Origin: Candidatus Gastranaerophilales bacterium
Lineage (GTDB): Bacteria; Cyanobacteriota; Vampirovibrionia; Gastranaerophilales; Gastranaerophilaceae
Assembly: GCA_944323875.1 (NCBI GenBank)
Contig: CALUUH010000006.1
Coordinates: 1 to 64,000, forward strand
DNA: 64,000 nt
Direction: 5' to 3'
Below, one piece after another: positions 50,707-60,917 of the stretch (its first letter is position 1; each line of letters opens with the position of its first letter). The position numbers and the translations under genes were made by a program. The notes under the pieces were generated by a model. The model was not told the origin of the DNA and made no database searches. It worked only from the letters and a program-made list of their open reading frames with translations.

Positions 50707-50846
50707 TAATCACTTAGTCACAATTACAGTGCCTTTTGATAACAACAGTTCACTGTTCACATTTTTTAATAGATACTCGACACAATATTATGTTTGTACT
50801 ATGATTTTTATACACGCTGATTTATAATTAGTAAAGGAGAATTGTT

Positions 50847-51344
50847 ATGCAAGTTATATTAAAAAAAGATGTTCAAAACCTCGGTGAAGCAGGTGACATC
50901 GTTAACGTTAAAGACGGTTACGCAAGAAATTACCTTCTTCCGCAATCCGTCGCAGAAGTCGCTACTGAAGGCGCTATGAAAAACCGCGAAAATAATCTCG
51001 CAAGAATTAAAGCTAAACAGGAAAAATTACACCAGGAAGCTCTCGCTACTGCTGAAAAAATTGAAAAATTTGCTAAATTGGAACTCTCTGCTAAAGCAGG
51101 TGAATCAGGCAAATTATTCGGTACTATTACTACTAAAAAATTGACCGAAGAATTACTTGCTCAAGCAGGTATTGAAGTTGATAGAAAAAATGTTTCTCTC
51201 AACGCTCCAATCAACAAAATCGGTGAATACACTATGCTTATCAAATTGACTTCTAAAGTTAAATGTGAACTGGCTGTTGTTGTTACAGCATCAGAAATTC
51301 TTAAAGAATCTGTTGAAGAAGTCGAAACATCTGAAGAAGCATAA
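50847..51344 (+). CDS. rplI: 50S ribosomal protein bL9
   Basis: 165 residues. N-terminal domain with the L9 signature (MQVILKKDVQNLGEAGDIVNVKDG trimmed: GEAGDIVNVKDGYARNYLLP), a long connecting helix rich in Lys/Ala, and the C-terminal domain. An acidic 15-residue tail is additional. SD AAAGGAG. The next gene begins 13 bases later. Confidence 0.97.
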   Translation: MQVILKKDVQNLGEAGDIVNVKDGYARNYLLPQSVAEVATEGAMKNRENNLARIKAKQEKLHQEALATAEKIEKFAKLELSAKAGESGKLFGTITTKKLTEELLAQAGIEVDRKNVSLNAPINKIGEYTMLIKLTSKVKCELAVVVTASEILKESVEEVETSEEA

Positions 51345-51357
51345 GAGTAAGCCTTTG

Positions 51358-52449
51358 ATGAATAACACGGATAAATTAACTTTAGAATGTATGGCAATTG
51401 GCTCGCTTCCTCATCATGACATAGACAAAGCTATGCAGATTGTAAAACTTAATTTCCGTAATATTCCGTTTTGGCCTCAGCTTACCAAGCTTAACAAAAA
51501 CGAAGACATGATTTTACAATTTTTGGAAAACATGCCTTCGTTTTTTGTTGATAAAAATACTGAAAAAACTTATCTGGAAACAGAAAGTGACAAGTTTTTT
51601 GAAGATATAGAGCAGTTTTATGCTGACTATGAAGAAATTCTGGCGGATATAAATTGTGAAGCAACGGAAAAATACGCCATTAGTATTGAAAACTCAAAGG
51701 CTTTTCCGGAACTATTGAAAATCATAAAAGATACAAAACCGGATTTTGCAAAAGGGCAGATTGTCGGGCCTTTTACTCTTGCAACAACACTTGTAGACAA
51801 AAACGGCCGCTGTGCTTTTTATGATGAAACCCTGCGCGAAATTATCGTAAAAACACTGACATTGAAAGCTCTCTGGCAGATAAAGCAAATAAGAACGGCA
51901 AATCCTGAAACAACACCGATTATTTTTATTGATGAACCGTCAATATCCCAGCTTGGTACATCGGCTTATCTGACAATTTCACAGAGTGAAGTTTTGGAAA
52001 TGCTAAAAGATATTTCCGATGCAATAAAAAGTAACGGAGCATTGAGTGCAATACACTGTTGCGGCAAATGTGACTGGACAGTGCCGTTAAAAGCTGAAGT
52101 TAGTATTATTAACCTTGATGCGTACGCTTATGCTCAAAATTTAAGTGTTTTTGACAAACATGTTGAAAAATTTCTTAAAAACAACGGGAAAATTGCCTGG
52201 GGGGTTGTACCGACGCTTGATAAAAAAGCGCTGGATAAAGCGGATTTGCAGACGCTTATGGAGATTTTTGAAAAAGCTGTTAAATATTTGACTAAAAAAG
52301 GAATTGATGAGAAACTTGTAATAACAAATTCAATGATAACACCGTCCTGCGGCGCCGGCGGATTAGACGAGGCAATGGCTGAAAAAGCCATGACTTTGAC
52401 AAAACGATTATCAGATAAATTAAAGGAGAAATACCATATTGACAACTAA
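51358..52449 (+). CDS. MetE/UROD-like methyltransferase-family protein
   Basis: 363 residues with a TIM-barrel of the uroporphyrinogen decarboxylase / cobalamin-independent methionine synthase superfamily. The zinc-ligand-like HCCGKCDW motif is near residue 225 and a second Cys near 335 (TPSCGAGGL); KGQIVGPFTLATTL near 128 is a family strand. It lacks the N-terminal half of true MetE. It probably transfers a methyl group to or from a thiol or corrinoid. The next gene overlaps by 11 bases and encodes a CooC-like ATPase. Confidence 0.8.
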   Translation: MNNTDKLTLECMAIGSLPHHDIDKAMQIVKLNFRNIPFWPQLTKLNKNEDMILQFLENMPSFFVDKNTEKTYLETESDKFFEDIEQFYADYEEILADINCEATEKYAISIENSKAFPELLKIIKDTKPDFAKGQIVGPFTLATTLVDKNGRCAFYDETLREIIVKTLTLKALWQIKQIRTANPETTPIIFIDEPSISQLGTSAYLTISQSEVLEMLKDISDAIKSNGALSAIHCCGKCDWTVPLKAEVSIINLDAYAYAQNLSVFDKHVEKFLKNNGKIAWGVVPTLDKKALDKADLQTLMEIFEKAVKYLTKKGIDEKLVITNSMITPSCGAGGLDEAMAEKAMTLTKRLSDKLKEKYHIDN

Positions 52450-53185
52450 GTTAGCTATTACGGGAAAAAGCGGAAGCGGCAAAACAACTATAACTAAAGC
52501 ATTTCTGGCAATATTTCAGGAATTATTTCCTGACAAATCCATTCTTTTATTTGATAATGATTTGAGCGCTGAACTTTCTCACAGCTTCGGACTTGATATC
52601 AGAAATACTATTTACGGTATCAGGAGCGGTAAACACGAATACAAAACCGGTATTCCGGAAGGGATGACTAAACAGGAATTTGTAGAGTGGGCAATGGAGG
52701 ACATTGTTGTTTCATTGAGTGACAATGTTGATATAATTGTTTCTTGGTTTGTCGGGTCAAAAGACTGCCGCTGCCCGATTACAGGCCAGATTAACGATGC
52801 AGTGCTTAAACTTATTGACCGGTATGATGTTGTAATTTTTGACTGTGAATTTGATTTGAAATATCTTAACCAGCTTGTTGATACAGATATAGACACCACG
52901 ATTATTGTGGCAAATCCTACAGATGAAAGCGCTCATCTTGCCAAACGTATAGAGGAATTTAGCGCAAAATATGCAGCGGGCGGACAGCTCGGCGTAGTTA
53001 TAAATAAAGTTGAAAGTTATGACTTGACTTCTGTTTATGATTTGTTAAAAAAATACGAGCTTGATGTGCTCGGTATAATTCCGTTTGATAAAGAGTTAGA
53101 GAAAAACGGTGTTGAAAAAAATTCTAAAGCTGTGCAGGATGCGATAAAACAGTTTTATTTTAGACTAAATCTGCCGCAGGAATAA
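52439..53185 (+). CDS. CooC-like metal-chaperone ATPase
   Basis: 248 residues, TTG start with SD GGAG ten bases upstream, overlapping the MetE-like gene. A MinD/ParA-type P-loop ATPase: Walker A GKSGSGKTT (residues 9-17), Walker B-like VVIFDCEFD near 133, and IVVANPTDES. Cys110-x-Cys112 (KDCRC) sits where CooC, the nickel-insertion ATPase for carbon monoxide dehydrogenase, has its metal-binding pair. No CODH is encoded here, so the client is unknown; the coupled MetE-like protein is the obvious candidate. Confidence 0.75.
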   Translation: MTTKLAITGKSGSGKTTITKAFLAIFQELFPDKSILLFDNDLSAELSHSFGLDIRNTIYGIRSGKHEYKTGIPEGMTKQEFVEWAMEDIVVSLSDNVDIIVSWFVGSKDCRCPITGQINDAVLKLIDRYDVVIFDCEFDLKYLNQLVDTDIDTTIIVANPTDESAHLAKRIEEFSAKYAAGGQLGVVINKVESYDLTSVYDLLKKYELDVLGIIPFDKELEKNGVEKNSKAVQDAIKQFYFRLNLPQE

Positions 53186-53208
53186 TATTTTTTAGTTATA
53201 ATAATTGT

Positions 53209-54051
53209 ATGAAAGATTACAAAGAAATATACACTCTTGTTAAATCAGACATAGATATAATTATAGAAAACCTGACATCTAAACTTTGTTTGCAGGAACC
53301 TTTGCTGACTCATTTGAAAAAGTTTTTAAATTCACCGGCAAAACGTATCCGTCCGCTTGTCGCAATACTTTATTTGAAAGCTTGTGGTGTACGGTTACAA
53401 AAAGAACACTATAAACTTTTGACGGCCGTTGAACTTGTGCATAATGCTTCTTTGATACATGATGACGTGATTGACGAGGCGGACGTAAGACGTGGCAATA
53501 GCACGCTGAATAAGATTTTTAATTCCAAGCTTGCTGTTGTATCCGGCGATTATCTGCTGGCTTGCGCTGTAGATTATATAAGTAAAATTGGTGATAACAG
53601 GATATTGAATGTTTTTATTCAATCTCTGGCACAGATGTGCAAGGGTGAAATTTCACAATATTTTTGTGTAAACAAGATACCTTCAATGGAGGAATATTTA
53701 CTCAAAACAAAGCAGAAAACTGCGCAGCTTTTTATGGCCGCTCTTGAATGCAGTGCTATGCTGTCACCTGAAATTGACAGGGATAAAGCCGTCAGCTTTG
53801 CGCAAAATTTCGGTATAGCTTTTCAGATAAAAGATGATTTGAATAATATATTAACAACAAATTCAGATGTTGAGAATGGGATTTATACCGCACCGATAAT
53901 CCTTTCGGGTAGTGTTGATAATCCGGCTATTGAAAAAACATACCATTTGTTGAATAATTATGTTGACCTTGCCCGAAAAGATTTGGACAATCTTGAGGAT
54001 AATTTATACAAAAGAACTTTACTTGAATTAACGGAACTGTACAGACAATGA
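53209..54051 (+). CDS. Polyprenyl diphosphate synthase
   Basis: 280 residues of the trans-isoprenyl diphosphate synthase family. First Asp-rich motif LIHDDVIDEADVRRG near residue 84, second FQIKDDLNNI near 205 (DDxxN in place of DDxxD). Chain length product is not predictable; quinone side chain or undecaprenyl precursors are options. The ATG has TATAAT six bases upstream and no SD, although it lies only 23 bases past the CooC-like gene, so it may have its own leaderless promoter. Overlaps lepB by four bases. Confidence 0.9.
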   Translation: MKDYKEIYTLVKSDIDIIIENLTSKLCLQEPLLTHLKKFLNSPAKRIRPLVAILYLKACGVRLQKEHYKLLTAVELVHNASLIHDDVIDEADVRRGNSTLNKIFNSKLAVVSGDYLLACAVDYISKIGDNRILNVFIQSLAQMCKGEISQYFCVNKIPSMEEYLLKTKQKTAQLFMAALECSAMLSPEIDRDKAVSFAQNFGIAFQIKDDLNNILTTNSDVENGIYTAPIILSGSVDNPAIEKTYHLLNNYVDLARKDLDNLEDNLYKRTLLELTELYRQ

Positions 54052-54680
54052 ACAAAGAAGATTTAAAAAGACTATACGAAAAGTATAAACCAGCCATAAA
54101 AGAAACTGTAGACACTGTTGTCTTTGTTGTGGCTGCCATAATTATAATCAAATTTTTTATCGGAGAAATACGCTGGATACCGTCAGGGTCAATGCGTCCG
54201 ACAATTGTTGAAGGCGACAGGATTTTTGTGGAACGTTATTCAAGATTTTATTCTACCCCGAAACGTGGCGATATAATGGTTTTTTACCCGCCGTTTGAGG
54301 AATTAAAAAATACACCATGGAAAGTTTTTGCAAGACTGACCGGATTTTTCTGTAAAGATATTGCGTATATTAAAAGGGTTATAGGACTTCCTGGGGAAAA
54401 AATAGAGATTAAAACAGATGCAAACGGCAAAACATTTGTTTATATAAACGATAAACCGCTTAATGAACCATATATAAGCAGCGTATACGACTACTCATAT
54501 TGCGCTGAAGAAATGTATTGCGGCCCTTTTGTTATACCGGAGGGTGAATATTTTATGATGGGCGACAACCGCGGGAATTCAAAAGACAGCCGTTATTGGG
54601 GCACGCTTCCTGTAAACAGATTTATCGGCCGCGCAACATTTTTGTTCTGGCCGTTTACACACGCAAAAAAGTTTGACTAA
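54048..54680 (+). CDS. lepB: Signal peptidase I
   Basis: 210 residues. One N-terminal membrane helix (about 22-39), catalytic Ser in RWIPSGSMRPT (box B, Ser46), catalytic Lys in YIKRVIGLPGEKI (box D), and box E MGDNRGNSKDSRYWG. It cleaves exported preproteins in the inner membrane. Overlaps the polyprenyl synthase gene by four bases (ATGA). Confidence 0.96.
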   Translation: MNKEDLKRLYEKYKPAIKETVDTVVFVVAAIIIIKFFIGEIRWIPSGSMRPTIVEGDRIFVERYSRFYSTPKRGDIMVFYPPFEELKNTPWKVFARLTGFFCKDIAYIKRVIGLPGEKIEIKTDANGKTFVYINDKPLNEPYISSVYDYSYCAEEMYCGPFVIPEGEYFMMGDNRGNSKDSRYWGTLPVNRFIGRATFLFWPFTHAKKFD

Positions 54681-54683
54681 AAC

Positions 54684-55061
54684 TTAGAATAACAGGTGGT
54701 AGTATTTCATGTAATCAGCCATAATGGTTGAACTTGTTGCGTTAGCCATGTTTGCTTTGACTGTTTGTTCACTGTCGGTTTCTGATATACTTTTAACTTT
54801 TTGATTTTGTTCTTTTTGCTGATCTTGCGACTGTTCTGTTTTAAGTTTTTCAACATATTCCTGAACAGTTGCCTTAATTTCTTCTACCTTGGCTTTGTCG
54901 CTGTTAAAATCTCCTGTGGATTTAACACCGGCTTCTTCAAGATCTTTTAATATCTGATTCCATTCATTATAATTAACAACAGTAGTGCCTTGAGCCTGCG
55001 CGGCCGCCTGTGCCCGTTCAAGTTCTTCAAGTGATTTAATATCTTCTACTTTATAAGCCAT
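54684..55061 (-). CDS. Hypothetical coiled protein, 125 residues
   Basis: A soluble, charged, helical protein rich in Gln, Lys, Glu and Ala, with a Ser/Thr-rich part near 90-115 and an aromatic end (MADYMKYYHLLF). SD AGGAG. Its composition is like the coiled part of the 4567 protein, but no similarity can be shown. Unknown function. Convergent with lepB, three bases apart. Confidence 0.65.
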   Translation of the reverse strand: MAYKVEDIKSLEELERAQAAAQAQGTTVVNYNEWNQILKDLEEAGVKSTGDFNSDKAKVEEIKATVQEYVEKLKTEQSQDQQKEQNQKVKSISETDSEQTVKANMANATSSTIMADYMKYYHLLF

Positions 55062-55251
55062 ATTAGCACTCCTGATTTTATACTCTATATATACTAAGTA
55101 TATTATTCCCGTTAAAATTCAAGGAAACGCATTTTTGTAACAATGTTTAACATTTTGAGCTTACTTTAACTGTTAATAATTAGCCCAATAGTTATTTTTG
55201 TGCTATATTAATGGTATAGGATACTTATGGACTTGGATAAAGGAGAAGATT

Positions 55252-57813
55252 TTGGCTCAGCAAAATATGTTTGAAGACGGAAAAATTATTCCGGTTAATA
55301 TAAGAGAAGAAATGAAACGCTCATATATAGATTATGCAATGAGCGTAATTGTCGGCCGTGCATTGCCGGATGTCCGTGACGGCTTAAAACCTGTTCACAG
55401 ACGTATTCTTTACGCAATGAATGAACTCGGCATGACACCGGATAAACCGTTTAAGAAATGTGCCCGTATTGTAGGTGAAGTTCTTGGTAAATATCACCCG
55501 CACGGTGATACAGCAGTATATGAAGCTCTTGTTCGTATGGCACAGGACTTTTCTACAAGATACTTAACTGTTGACGGGCATGGTAACTTTGGATCTGTAG
55601 ACGGTGACGGCGCTGCCGCAATGCGTTATACAGAAGCAAGAATGAATAAAATAACTCCGTCTATGCTTGCTGATATAGATTGTGAAACAGTCGAATTTGT
55701 TCCGAACTTTGACGGGTCATTGCAGGAACCGTCCGTTCTTCCGGTAAGGCTTCCTATGCTGTTATTAAACGGTGTTTCAGGTATTGCGGTCGGTATGGCA
55801 ACAAATATTCCGCCGCACAATCTCGGCGAAATTGTTGACGGTACAATAGCTTTAATTGATAATCCGAACATTACTGTTGCAGAATTAATGGAATATATTA
55901 AAGGTCCAGATTTTCCGACAGCCGCAACAATTATAGGATTAAGTGATATCAAGCAGGCTTATGAAACAGGCCGCGGGTCTATAAAAATGCAGGCCGTTGC
56001 AGGTTTTGAAGAAATAGCAGGCGGCGGCGGACGTCAGGCTAGAACTGCAATTGTTGTAACTGAAATTCCTTATCAGGTTAACAAAGCCATGCTTATTGAA
56101 AAAATTGCAGAACTTGTTAAAGACCAGAGAATTACGGGAATTTCTGACATCCGTGATGAATCTGACCGTGAAGGCATGCGTATCGTAATTGAACTTAAAC
56201 GTGACGCAAAACCTGATGTCGTTAAAAATAATTTATTCAAATACACGCAGCTTTCAACAACTTTCGGTGTAAACATGCTGGCACTTTGCGGTAAGCAGCC
56301 AAGACTGTTAAACTTGCATCAGGTATTGAGCGAGTTTGTTGAACACAGGGTTGAAATTGTTACAAGAAGAACAATCTTCTTCCTCAAAAAAGCCAAAATC
56401 CGCGCTCATATTTTGGCCGGCTTAATCATCGCTCTGGCATCTATTGACGAAGTTATCGAGCTTATTAAAAATTCGAAAACAACTGATGATGCAAGAAACG
56501 GTTTGATGTCAAAATTCGGACTTGATGTTGACCAGTCCAATGCAATTCTCGAAATGCAATTGAGAAGATTAACAGGATTGGAACAAGATAAAGTTAAGGC
56601 TGAATATGACGAGTTAATCAAGAAAATTGCAGAATACGAAGCAATTCTTGCAAGCCGTCAAAAAATCCTTGACATAATCAAAAAAGAATTGTTAGAAGAT
56701 AAAGCAAAATTCGGGGATGACAGAAAAACCCAAATCCTGCCGGATCAGGGAGAAGTTACTATTGAGGACTTAACTCCGAATACACCGATGGCTGTGTTTA
56801 TCACACATCAAGGCTATCTGAAACGTATTTCACTCGATACTTTTGAACGCCAGAACCGTGCAACACGCGGCAAATCAGGTATTAAGACAAAAGAGGATGA
56901 CGATATTCAACACTTCTTTACTGCAATGATGCATGATAAAGTTCTGTTCTTCTCCTCAAAAGGAACAGTCTACAGTCTGAGCGTTTACGACTTCCCTGAA
57001 GGCGGACGTCAGGCAAAAGGTTTACCGATAATTAATGTCCTTCCGATAGAGCAGGATGAAAGAATTACAGCAGTTGTTCCGGTCAGCACATTCTCTAAAG
57101 AGTTGAACTTAATTATGCTGACTAAAAAAGGCAACATCAAACGTATTGAATTAGATAATTTCTCTAACATCAGACGCAGCGGAATTATTGCAATAGGTTT
57201 GGAAGAAGGCGATGAACTCAACTGGGTAAAACTTGCAACCGGCCGTGATGAAATTATTATCGGTACATCCTGTGGTATGGCAATAAGATTCCCGATTGAA
57301 GATTTGAGACCGCTCGGCAGAAGTGCAAAAGGCGTCACATCAATGAAATTACGCACAGGTGATGAAATTGTGGGATGCGATATTGTTCCGCGCGATTATG
57401 ATGCAGATCTGTTAGTCGTAACCTCTGACGGTTTTGGAAAACGAACAAAACTCTCTGAGTTCAGAACTCAAAACAGAGGCGGAATCGGATTAATCGCGAC
57501 TAAATTCAAATCCTCCTCATCAAGACTTGTTGCACTGACTATTGTAAAAGAATCCGATGATATAATGATGGTTACAGCAAACGGTGTTGTAACAAGATTG
57601 AATGCAGGCTCAATTTCCCGTCAGGGCCGGCCGGCAACAGGTGTTAGAGCACAAAATCTTATGGAAAATGATACTGTTGTTTCAGTCAACAAAATCATTA
57701 ATCCGGATGAAGATGAACAGATTGTGAAAGATGTTCAGGCAATGGAGGCGCAGGAAAATACGCCTAATGTATCACAGACAAGTCTGCTTGATACACCGGA
57801 TGAACAAGCTTAA
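55252..57813 (+). CDS. gyrA: DNA gyrase subunit A
   Basis: 853 residues from TTG 55252, chosen because SD AAAGGAG lies six bases upstream; the reading from 55198 adds 18 unconserved residues. Breakage-reunion domain with catalytic Tyr in [10 protein letters not shown] (near 122) and quinolone-region [12 protein letters not shown]; coiled tower; C-terminal beta-pinwheel with the GyrA box near residue 742 (TQNRGGIG), which marks gyrase and not topoisomerase IV. gyrB is not in the window. Confidence 0.95.
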   Translation: MAQQNMFEDGKIIPVNIREEMKRSYIDYAMSVIVGRALPDVRDGLKPVHRRILYAMNELGMTPDKPFKKCARIVGEVLGKYHPHGDTAVYEALVRMAQDFSTRYLTVDGHGNFGSVDGDGAAAMRYTEARMNKITPSMLADIDCETVEFVPNFDGSLQEPSVLPVRLPMLLLNGVSGIAVGMATNIPPHNLGEIVDGTIALIDNPNITVAELMEYIKGPDFPTAATIIGLSDIKQAYETGRGSIKMQAVAGFEEIAGGGGRQARTAIVVTEIPYQVNKAMLIEKIAELVKDQRITGISDIRDESDREGMRIVIELKRDAKPDVVKNNLFKYTQLSTTFGVNMLALCGKQPRLLNLHQVLSEFVEHRVEIVTRRTIFFLKKAKIRAHILAGLIIALASIDEVIELIKNSKTTDDARNGLMSKFGLDVDQSNAILEMQLRRLTGLEQDKVKAEYDELIKKIAEYEAILASRQKILDIIKKELLEDKAKFGDDRKTQILPDQGEVTIEDLTPNTPMAVFITHQGYLKRISLDTFERQNRATRGKSGIKTKEDDDIQHFFTAMMHDKVLFFSSKGTVYSLSVYDFPEGGRQAKGLPIINVLPIEQDERITAVVPVSTFSKELNLIMLTKKGNIKRIELDNFSNIRRSGIIAIGLEEGDELNWVKLATGRDEIIIGTSCGMAIRFPIEDLRPLGRSAKGVTSMKLRTGDEIVGCDIVPRDYDADLLVVTSDGFGKRTKLSEFRTQNRGGIGLIATKFKSSSSRLVALTIVKESDDIMMVTANGVVTRLNAGSISRQGRPATGVRAQNLMENDTVVSVNKIINPDEDEQIVKDVQAMEAQENTPNVSQTSLLDTPDEQA

Positions 57814-57835
57814 AGATAATTATTTTTTATATTTC

Positions 57836-57869
57836 AACAGACAACGTGATTAAAGGCGTTGTCTGTTTT
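57836..57869 (+). terminator. Terminator of gyrA
   Basis: An 11-bp stem AACAGACAACG / CGTTGTCTGTT with a 10-nt loop and T-rich tail. Confidence 0.85.
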
Positions 57870-58023
57870 GATTTAATAATACTTAAATACATAAACCTAA
57901 TTTTTGACATGTAAAAAATAAACCTTAAATACATGTTGTAGAATTTCATACAAAAGTATGACCAAAGTCAGTGTAACTTAATGTATAGTAGTATTACCAT
58001 AATTGGGTAGAATAGAGGGCATT

Positions 58024-59556
58024 TTGTTAAACGGAGTTTTTCAAAGACCATATTTAGTTAAAGACGGACGCGGCGGTGTTAAGAAAAAACAGGATGAGGA
58101 CACCTCTAAATCTGCTGCCCAAACCCAACGCGAAGAACAGGCGAATTCTAATTCCAGAAGTAAAGGACTCCAATATACAGAACAAAGATTACCGGATAGA
58201 GCTTATAACAGAGCCGTACAAAAAGAAGTTCAGGTAGACTGGCAGGCGATGCGAAGCCAAATTCAGGGACAGGTTGCCCAGAAAAAAAGTAATACCAGAA
58301 CAACTTCAAATTCGACAACAACCACCCCGCAAATAAACTCCTCTGCAAGCCAATTACAGCGCAGTTCTACTATTAATATTGCCCAAATTCTAAAAGACTT
58401 CAACAACACCGCTGTTGCAATTGGCACACCGGCCGATTTGAAAGAAGAAGTTGACGGCTATCTTGCGCTTGTTGAAAAACAAGTTCAAAAAGAAAATCCT
58501 AATACAAAATTAATTAAATCTAACCTCAAAAATGCCTCCTCTATTCTTGACGGTTACATTTCCAAAACCCTTAATAAGGATTCCAAAGTCGTTGAAAATT
58601 GGGTTGACGCCCTGTTTTTACAGCAAATCGATTTTAAATACGATGAAAATAATATCAATAAACAGTTTCTTGTAAAATTTCCGGAAGGGTCAACAAATAA
58701 AGCCGAAAAAACAGATGAAAAGGCAACTGTTGAGCAAACAGTGACCGAACCTGTAGAACAGGAAATTGCAACTGATGCAAAAGTTCAATCTCTTATTCCT
58801 CAGGACAAGGAGTTGAAATCACTGTTCATTCAATCAAAAAAATTAACTTACGCAAACGAACCTAAAAAGGCACTGGCAAAATTTCAGGAAGCCTTGCAGC
58901 GTGCCGATGAAGTAGGGGATACTGAAACTAAATCAAAGATATTTTATGAAGTCGGCAAAATCTATGATGACCACGATTTTTATGCACAGGCACTAAAAAG
59001 TTACAACAAATCCCTTGAACACACAACCGATAACAATATAAAAACAAAAGTTCACTACTCAATGGCTCAGATTTATGATGACGTAAACCAGATTACACCT
59101 GCTCTTGATCATTACTTTAATTCAATTTCTTTTGCCGGAGAAACAGAAAATCTGGTTGCACAATCCGCATCACTTACAAGAATGGGTAACATATACACCG
59201 ATATGTACGAACAGGAATCCTTTGATTATTATGCAGTGGCCGGAGATTTAGCGGAACAGACAGATAATTCAAAGGTAAAAGGCTTTATTTCATCAAGTAT
59301 GGCAAACGCATACGAAAAATTTGGCGAGCCTCAAGAGGCATTACGCTCTTATTCTAAAGCCGTACAGCATTATGCAGATGCGGACTCTCCGCTGAAAGTT
59401 GCTCAGAATTACAAAGATGCAGCCGAGATTATGCTGGAATACAATAATCCGTCCAAGGCGCGCGGTTTGCTGCAAAAAGCACAGAATTACGCACGCCAGA
59501 CAGATGACGTCAATCTGATGAATGAAATAGAAGCAAAATTGAAAAATATTGTATAA
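58024..59556 (+). CDS. TPR-repeat protein
   Basis: 510 residues starting at TTG 58024 (GAGGG lies four to five bases upstream); another TTG at 58003 is in frame without an SD. The first 120 residues are Gln/Ser/Thr-rich and disordered. Residues about 125-200 are helical. From about 265 to the end there are at least six tetratricopeptide repeats (for example EPKKALAKFQEALQRADEV, DFYAQALKSYNKSLEHT, EPQEALRSYSKAVQHY). No signal peptide. A scaffold function is likely; partners unknown. The N-terminus NGVFQRPYLVKDGR resembles a short conserved tag. Confidence 0.8.
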   Translation: MLNGVFQRPYLVKDGRGGVKKKQDEDTSKSAAQTQREEQANSNSRSKGLQYTEQRLPDRAYNRAVQKEVQVDWQAMRSQIQGQVAQKKSNTRTTSNSTTTTPQINSSASQLQRSSTINIAQILKDFNNTAVAIGTPADLKEEVDGYLALVEKQVQKENPNTKLIKSNLKNASSILDGYISKTLNKDSKVVENWVDALFLQQIDFKYDENNINKQFLVKFPEGSTNKAEKTDEKATVEQTVTEPVEQEIATDAKVQSLIPQDKELKSLFIQSKKLTYANEPKKALAKFQEALQRADEVGDTETKSKIFYEVGKIYDDHDFYAQALKSYNKSLEHTTDNNIKTKVHYSMAQIYDDVNQITPALDHYFNSISFAGETENLVAQSASLTRMGNIYTDMYEQESFDYYAVAGDLAEQTDNSKVKGFISSSMANAYEKFGEPQEALRSYSKAVQHYADADSPLKVAQNYKDAAEIMLEYNNPSKARGLLQKAQNYARQTDDVNLMNEIEAKLKNIV

Positions 59557-59589
59557 AATAAAATTTGTGTATATAGAGCTTTTACACGA

Positions 59590-60171
59590 TTAAATCCAAT
59601 TCGGATAGTAATATAACTTTAGTGTGTGAGTTGGCTTGATTACAGCATCACCGCCAAAAATAATATTTGTAAATGATCCGAGAGGCGGCAATGGTGTCAG
59701 TGCCCATTTTAGCGGTAATATCCACAATGTTCTGTTCTGCCCGCGTTTTGAAATCGGCTCCATTATTTGATATCCCGGAACGTTTGGTATTTCAAAGTCT
59801 GTAATAAACAACTCGCCCGGAATACCGGAAATTCCTTTGCCTGTAATTATATCAACACGTGCTTTTACTTTTGTTCCGGCTGGAATTACTATTTTGTGGT
59901 TATAAATAACGTTTTCTTTGACCGTAAATTCAAGCGGCATGCCCTCGTAAGCAGCATATTTGCCGGCAGATGAAATTTTCTGTGTTATCTGTATCGGTAT
60001 CATTACCTTGTCTGTATCCTGATAATTATAATCAAGATTAGCCTCCGGCTTTACAAACTCTTTTCCGGCAAGTGTTTGATCGACTAAATCATCTTTAACC
60101 TGAATATGTGCATAAGCAGAATTAAAAGACATAATAGCGGTTAATATAAACAATGTGATATATCTAATCAT
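59590..60171 (-). CDS. Secreted hypothetical protein
   Basis: 193 residues with a signal peptide (1-21, ending SAYA). The mature part is beta-rich, containing KIVIPAGTKVKARVD, like the IPKGT motif of the protein at 28289, so both may share a fold. The end is WALTPLPPLGSFTNIIFGG and LKLYYYPNW. It overlaps the M48-like gene upstream by eight bases and is likely coupled to it. Confidence 0.65.
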   Translation of the reverse strand: MIRYITLFILTAIMSFNSAYAHIQVKDDLVDQTLAGKEFVKPEANLDYNYQDTDKVMIPIQITQKISSAGKYAAYEGMPLEFTVKENVIYNHKIVIPAGTKVKARVDIITGKGISGIPGELFITDFEIPNVPGYQIMEPISKRGQNRTLWILPLKWALTPLPPLGSFTNIIFGGDAVIKPTHTLKLYYYPNWI

Positions 60172-60853
60172 ATTTAATCCTCTTGGTTGAACCTGTTTTA
60201 ATTTTTTCTTTTAATTTTGCTCTGTTTTCAACAGAATTCAGAAGAAAATTTTGATAATTTATGTTATCAAAATAAACATTGTTCGCCAGATAATACGGGT
60301 AATTGTTATAAATATATTCGTACACAATAGCCATTCTTCTTGTCGGCGGGTTATGGAAAACCAATTTGTCCAATACATTTTGCGGACGGCTTTTGTTTAA
60401 TAAAGTAATCAAACCTATAGGATTGTAGCCTGCATTAACCATGTAATCAACTGCGCGTTTATCTGCAAAAATCTCATATTTTTTCGGCGCAAATTTGATT
60501 TGTGCGGAACTTACAAAACCGCCCCATTCGCCGCTGAAAGATTTTGCGGCACGAGAAATTTGATGAGCAAGGAATGCGGCCATTTCATCATCATTGTCGA
60601 TATATTTAAAATATTCGTTGTAAAAAATGATTTGACGTTTAGTTATTGTCGGATCATTCATTGTCTTTTTATATTCGCCCTTATCATAAGTGAATATAAT
60701 ATGCTTATCGATTTTATTTGCATTCAGAATTGTTGTGCCTATTTCGTTTATGTATTGCTGGCATGATTTTTCTTTCAACAGTGCAGCATCATCAACTGCC
60801 AGCACCATAGAGCCTGCAATAAATATTGCTAAAAATAATATAAATCTTTTCAT
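60164..60853 (-). CDS. Degenerate M48-family metallopeptidase homologue, secreted
   Basis: 229 residues with a signal peptide (about 1-18). The layout follows M48 peptidases: a helix that should carry HExxH reads AFLAHQISRAAK (Glu replaced by Gln, second His by Arg), and the later EIFADKRAVDYMVNAGYNP matches the third-ligand helix and its sequel. The zinc site should thus be lost, giving a pseudoenzyme, perhaps a chaperone or regulatory partner. Start ATG 60853 with SD AGGGG. Confidence 0.8.
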   Translation of the reverse strand: MKRFILFLAIFIAGSMVLAVDDAALLKEKSCQQYINEIGTTILNANKIDKHIIFTYDKGEYKKTMNDPTITKRQIIFYNEYFKYIDNDDEMAAFLAHQISRAAKSFSGEWGGFVSSAQIKFAPKKYEIFADKRAVDYMVNAGYNPIGLITLLNKSRPQNVLDKLVFHNPPTRRMAIVYEYIYNNYPYYLANNVYFDNINYQNFLLNSVENRAKLKEKIKTGSTKRIKYD

Positions 60854-60917
60854 AAATCCCCTTTTCAACTTCTATAATTTCAGAGTAGAGTAAAATTATT
60901 TTTTTGTCAACGAACTA

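Noticed and set aside
50591-50827. Plus-strand ORF in the GC-rich repeat before rplI
   Set aside because: It is the reading of a dispersed repeat; the same peptide appears in the 62617 ORF through repeat homology, and there is no SD.
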